NCBI GenBank assembly: GCA_902620465.1
Contig: CACNIF010000001.1
Coordinates: forward strand, 62,001-126,000
DNA length: 64,000 nt
Reading direction: 5' to 3'
From: an uncultured Pelagibacteraceae bacterium
GTDB lineage: Bacteria > Pseudomonadota > Alphaproteobacteria > Pelagibacterales > Pelagibacteraceae
Made by a program: the position numbers and the translations under genes. Positions 61,499-64,000 of the stretch are shown here, in pieces (positions within the stretch are counted from its first letter, which is position 1; each line of letters starts with the position of its first letter). The notes under the pieces were generated by a model. That model had not been told where the DNA came from. It did not search any database and saw nothing but the letters and a program-made list of their open reading frames with translations.

Positions 61499-62075
61499 TA
61501 ATTTTATATTTATTAATTAAACTGATTTGAAAAGCAGTGAATATAAATGTAATAGGTAATAAGCCCCATACTTTAAAGTTAACCCAAAACTCTTCAGTTT
61601 GAGTTCTCCATACTAACTCATTTAAAACTGCCAATCCGAAGAAAAAATATATCCATCTTTTATTTAATATTTCCCAGCCTGTATCTGATAATGAAATTGA
61701 ACCACCCATAATTTTTTTAAGTACGGGCTCTTTTGTAAAATATCTACCAAATATTAAAGATAATCCGAATAAGATATTTATAATAGTTGGTTTAATATAA
61801 ATGAAAACTGGATTATCAAAATAGATAGTCAGTCCACCAAATAATGTAATTAGTATTCCACTAATTAAAGGAACTTTAGGAATTTTTTTCTCTAGCATCC
61901 ACATAATTATTAGTGCGATAATAGTTGCAATTATGAAAGGTGGTATCGCAATCTTTAAATCTTTGTCACTATCGTAATAGTAGTAAAAAAAAATTATAAG
62001 CGGCCCGAAATCTGTAAGAAATTTAATTAAGGATTTATTCACAAAAAAGATATTAACATAAATAAAATTTAACAA
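61491..62075 (-). CDS. yciB: Intracellular septation protein A (YciB)
   Basis: LIKFLTDFGPLIIFFYYYY, GWEILNKRWIYFFFGLAVLNELVWRT, WVNFKVWGLLPITFIF. Confidence 0.93.
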   Translation of the reverse strand: MLNFIYVNIFFVNKSLIKFLTDFGPLIIFFYYYYDSDKDLKIAIPPFIIATIIALIIMWMLEKKIPKVPLISGILITLFGGLTIYFDNPVFIYIKPTIINILFGLSLIFGRYFTKEPVLKKIMGGSISLSDTGWEILNKRWIYFFFGLAVLNELVWRTQTEEFWVNFKVWGLLPITFIFTAFQISLINKYKINE

Positions 62076-62130
62076 AAACTTTATATTTTTTCCTATTGAT
62101 TTTTATTTTTAAATACCCATACTCTCTCCA

Positions 62131-62451
62131 ATGGCAATTCAAAAAGCAAAATTTTCAATTGGTGACATTGTAAAACATAAACATTTTGAATTTAGAGGTG
62201 TAATTTATGATGTTGATTTTGAATTTAATAATTCTGAGGAGTGGTATCAGTCTATTCCGAAGAATGTTAGACCAAGAAAAGATCAACCATTTTATCATTT
62301 ATTGGCTGAAAATGATGAAATTACATATGAGGCGTATGTCTCAGAACAGAATTTATTAGTAGACGATTCTAATGAGCCCATAAAACACCCACTTATAGAG
62401 GAAATTTTTTCTGGTAAAAAAGGCTCAAGTTATTTCAAGCAATCTAACTAA
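62131..62451 (+). CDS. hspQ: Heat shock protein HspQ (YccV/hemimethylated-DNA-binding family)
   Basis: KFSIGDIVKHKHFEFRGVIYDVDFEF, QPFYHLLAENDEITYEAYVSEQNLL. Confidence 0.93.
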   Translation: MAIQKAKFSIGDIVKHKHFEFRGVIYDVDFEFNNSEEWYQSIPKNVRPRKDQPFYHLLAENDEITYEAYVSEQNLLVDDSNEPIKHPLIEEIFSGKKGSSYFKQSN

Positions 62452-62504
62452 AATCCATTTTTTAAACACAATTAGCTCAAAACTTAGACACACGATCCTG
62501 TTAA

Positions 62505-62597
62505 GAATATTACAATTCGGTCAAGGATGCTAAAATTTTACCCTTCGTTATTATCTCCCTCTGCATTCTTGATCGGATAATTTTTCACATTATATTC
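62505..62597 (+). ncRNA. Candidate structured RNA/leader upstream of ccmC
   Basis: Nested helices GAATAT/ATATTC, AATT/AATT and 13-bp CGGTCAAGGATGC/GCATTCTTGATCG with two G-U pairs possible only on plus-strand RNA; unusually long gap and more GC-rich than neighbours. Confidence 0.5.
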
Positions 62598-62623
62598 AGC
62601 GTATGAATTAGTATATATCTTTT

Positions 62624-63331
62624 ATGTTTAAACATTTTGAACCAAACAAAATATTTTCAATCACTTCGAAAGCTCCGAGATATGTCCTTTATCTACTTGT
62701 AATCGTTTTGACTATCGGTCTTATTGAGTCTTTATTATTGTCACCTGAAGATTATTTGCAAAGTCATACTGTTAGAATTATGTATGTTCATGTACCCGCA
62801 GCATGGTTAGCACTTGGAATTTTTTCTTCAATTACATTTTTATCAATAACCGGTTATATTTTTAAGTTAAAAAACTTTTTTTTGATCGCTAAAAGTTTAG
62901 CTCCATCAGGTTTCATCTTTAATATTATTGCTTTAGTCACAGGATCTATTTGGGGTAAACCAACATGGGGAACATGGTGGGCTTGGGATGCTAGAATTAC
63001 TTCTATGTTAATTCTTGCACTTTTTTATTTAATGTTTTTAATGGCCTGGAGAATTTATGATAGAAAAGAACAAGTTTTTAAAATTACCTCAATCATAACA
63101 GTTTTAGGGATAATAAATGTTCCAATAATCAAGTATTCTGTAGATTGGTGGAATACGCTTCATCAGCCAGCGTCAATAAATATTTTATCAAAATCTACAA
63201 TTCATTCTTCAATGTTAGTGCCTTTGTTGATTATGACTGCGGCATTTGCCCTATTCTCGTTGTTAATTTTTTTAATGAAATATAATACAGAACTGATAAA
63301 AATTAAAAATAAGGGTTTAGACAGATTATGA
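62624..63331 (+). CDS. ccmC: Heme exporter protein CcmC
   Basis: RIMYVHVPAAWLALGIF, WGKPTWGTWWAWDARITSMLIL, SVDWWNTLHQPASI. Confidence 0.97.
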   Translation: MFKHFEPNKIFSITSKAPRYVLYLLVIVLTIGLIESLLLSPEDYLQSHTVRIMYVHVPAAWLALGIFSSITFLSITGYIFKLKNFFLIAKSLAPSGFIFNIIALVTGSIWGKPTWGTWWAWDARITSMLILALFYLMFLMAWRIYDRKEQVFKITSIITVLGIINVPIIKYSVDWWNTLHQPASINILSKSTIHSSMLVPLLIMTAAFALFSLLIFLMKYNTELIKIKNKGLDRL

Positions 63332-63555
63332 TTATTGAATTATTTTATATGAGTGGATATGGAATTTATGTTTGGAGTTCATTTGCTTTTACATTTTTAA
63401 GTTTTATTTCTTTATATGTCGTTACTAAGAGTCAGTACGTAAAAGAAAAAAATAAGTTTATAGCTAAATTTGGGAACCTAAACGCTGAAAGAGCTGCCTC
63501 TGCTAAACTACAAAAAATTAATAGAGAGATTTTGTCCAATACTTCAACAATTTAA
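63328..63555 (+). CDS. ccmD: Heme exporter protein CcmD
   Basis: MSGYGIYVWSSFAFTFLSF; between ccmC and ccmE. Confidence 0.88.
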   Translation: MIIELFYMSGYGIYVWSSFAFTFLSFISLYVVTKSQYVKEKNKFIAKFGNLNAERAASAKLQKINREILSNTSTI

Positions 63556-63566
63556 CTTTTTAAGCC

Positions 63567-63986
63567 ATGTATGGTCGTAAAGTTAAACTAAGATTTTTTT
63601 TCGTTTTCTTAATTATTATTACATTAAGTTTGACAGTATTTCTTATTCTAAAATCTTTGGAAGAAAATGTTATTTATTATAAATCTCCATCTGAAGTAAA
63701 AATTTTATCTGAAGAGCAGAAGAAAAAGATTAGAATTGGTGGAATGGTAAAAACTGACTCGATTTCTATTATCAATAAAGAATTAAGTTTTGTTATCACA
63801 GACTTTAAAAGTGAAATTAACGTTGTTTATTCAGGACTAATACCTAATCTTTTTGAAGAAGGTAAAGGTGTTGTTGCAGAAGGATTTTTAAAAGATGAAA
63901 ATTTTTTTTCAGCAACTAAAATTTTAGCAAAACATGATGAAAATTACATGCCTCCCGAAGTTAAGGCTGCTTTAGAGGAGAAATAA
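63567..63986 (+). CDS. ccmE: Cytochrome c maturation protein CcmE
   Basis: [48 protein letters not shown]. Confidence 0.97.
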   Translation: MYGRKVKLRFFFVFLIIITLSLTVFLILKSLEENVIYYKSPSEVKILSEEQKKKIRIGGMVKTDSISIINKELSFVITDFKSEINVVYSGLIPNLFEEGKGVVAEGFLKDENFFSATKILAKHDENYMPPEVKAALEEK

Positions 63987-64000
63987 AATGTCAAGTTTAA

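Noticed and set aside
1-64000. CRISPR arrays, transposases, prophage or toxin-antitoxin modules
   Set aside because: No regularly spaced repeats, integrase/transposase or phage-structural ORFs were seen in the sequence or ORF track.

Overview
This is an AT-rich, densely packed chromosomal window. Gene content and compact layout look like a SAR11/Pelagibacterales-type alphaproteobacterium (inference; no marker-gene search was possible). It spans what looks like the replication-origin region. Genes left of about 13.8 kb run leftward (hemE, hemH, hemJ, rho, mnmE, mnmG, rsmG, parA, parB) and genes right of it run rightward (ppsR, maf, aroE, coaE, dnaQ). The 261-bp hemE-ppsR gap contains a perfect DnaA box, two one-mismatch boxes, and a TTAA-N7-TTAA (CtrA-type) motif. 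A parS palindrome (GTTTCACGTGAAAC) lies inside rsmG. The remainder is mostly housekeeping: secB, hslUV, the his operon, ftsK, purH, rpe, actP, acs, tsaD, hemCD, folD, argG and ccmCDE. A tRNA-Gly(GCC) is also present. Accessory points of interest are: (1) a tandem GT41-like glycosyltransferase pair between rho and mnmE, separated by a degenerate copy of the mnmE 5' end, which records how the duplication arose; (2) an FkbM methyltransferase gene inside the his operon; (3) a photolyase/cryptochrome neighbourhood with a photolyase-related protein that appears to lack two Fe-S cysteines, an unlisted 43-aa DUF2256-like zinc-ribbon ORF, and a second photolyase-like protein with the FAD domain at the N-terminus; (4) a candidate structured RNA upstream of ccmC; (5) an EF-hand loop in an SSS symporter and a Lys-rich N-terminal tail on acetyl-CoA synthetase. 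I saw no CRISPR array, rRNA operon, transposase or prophage.
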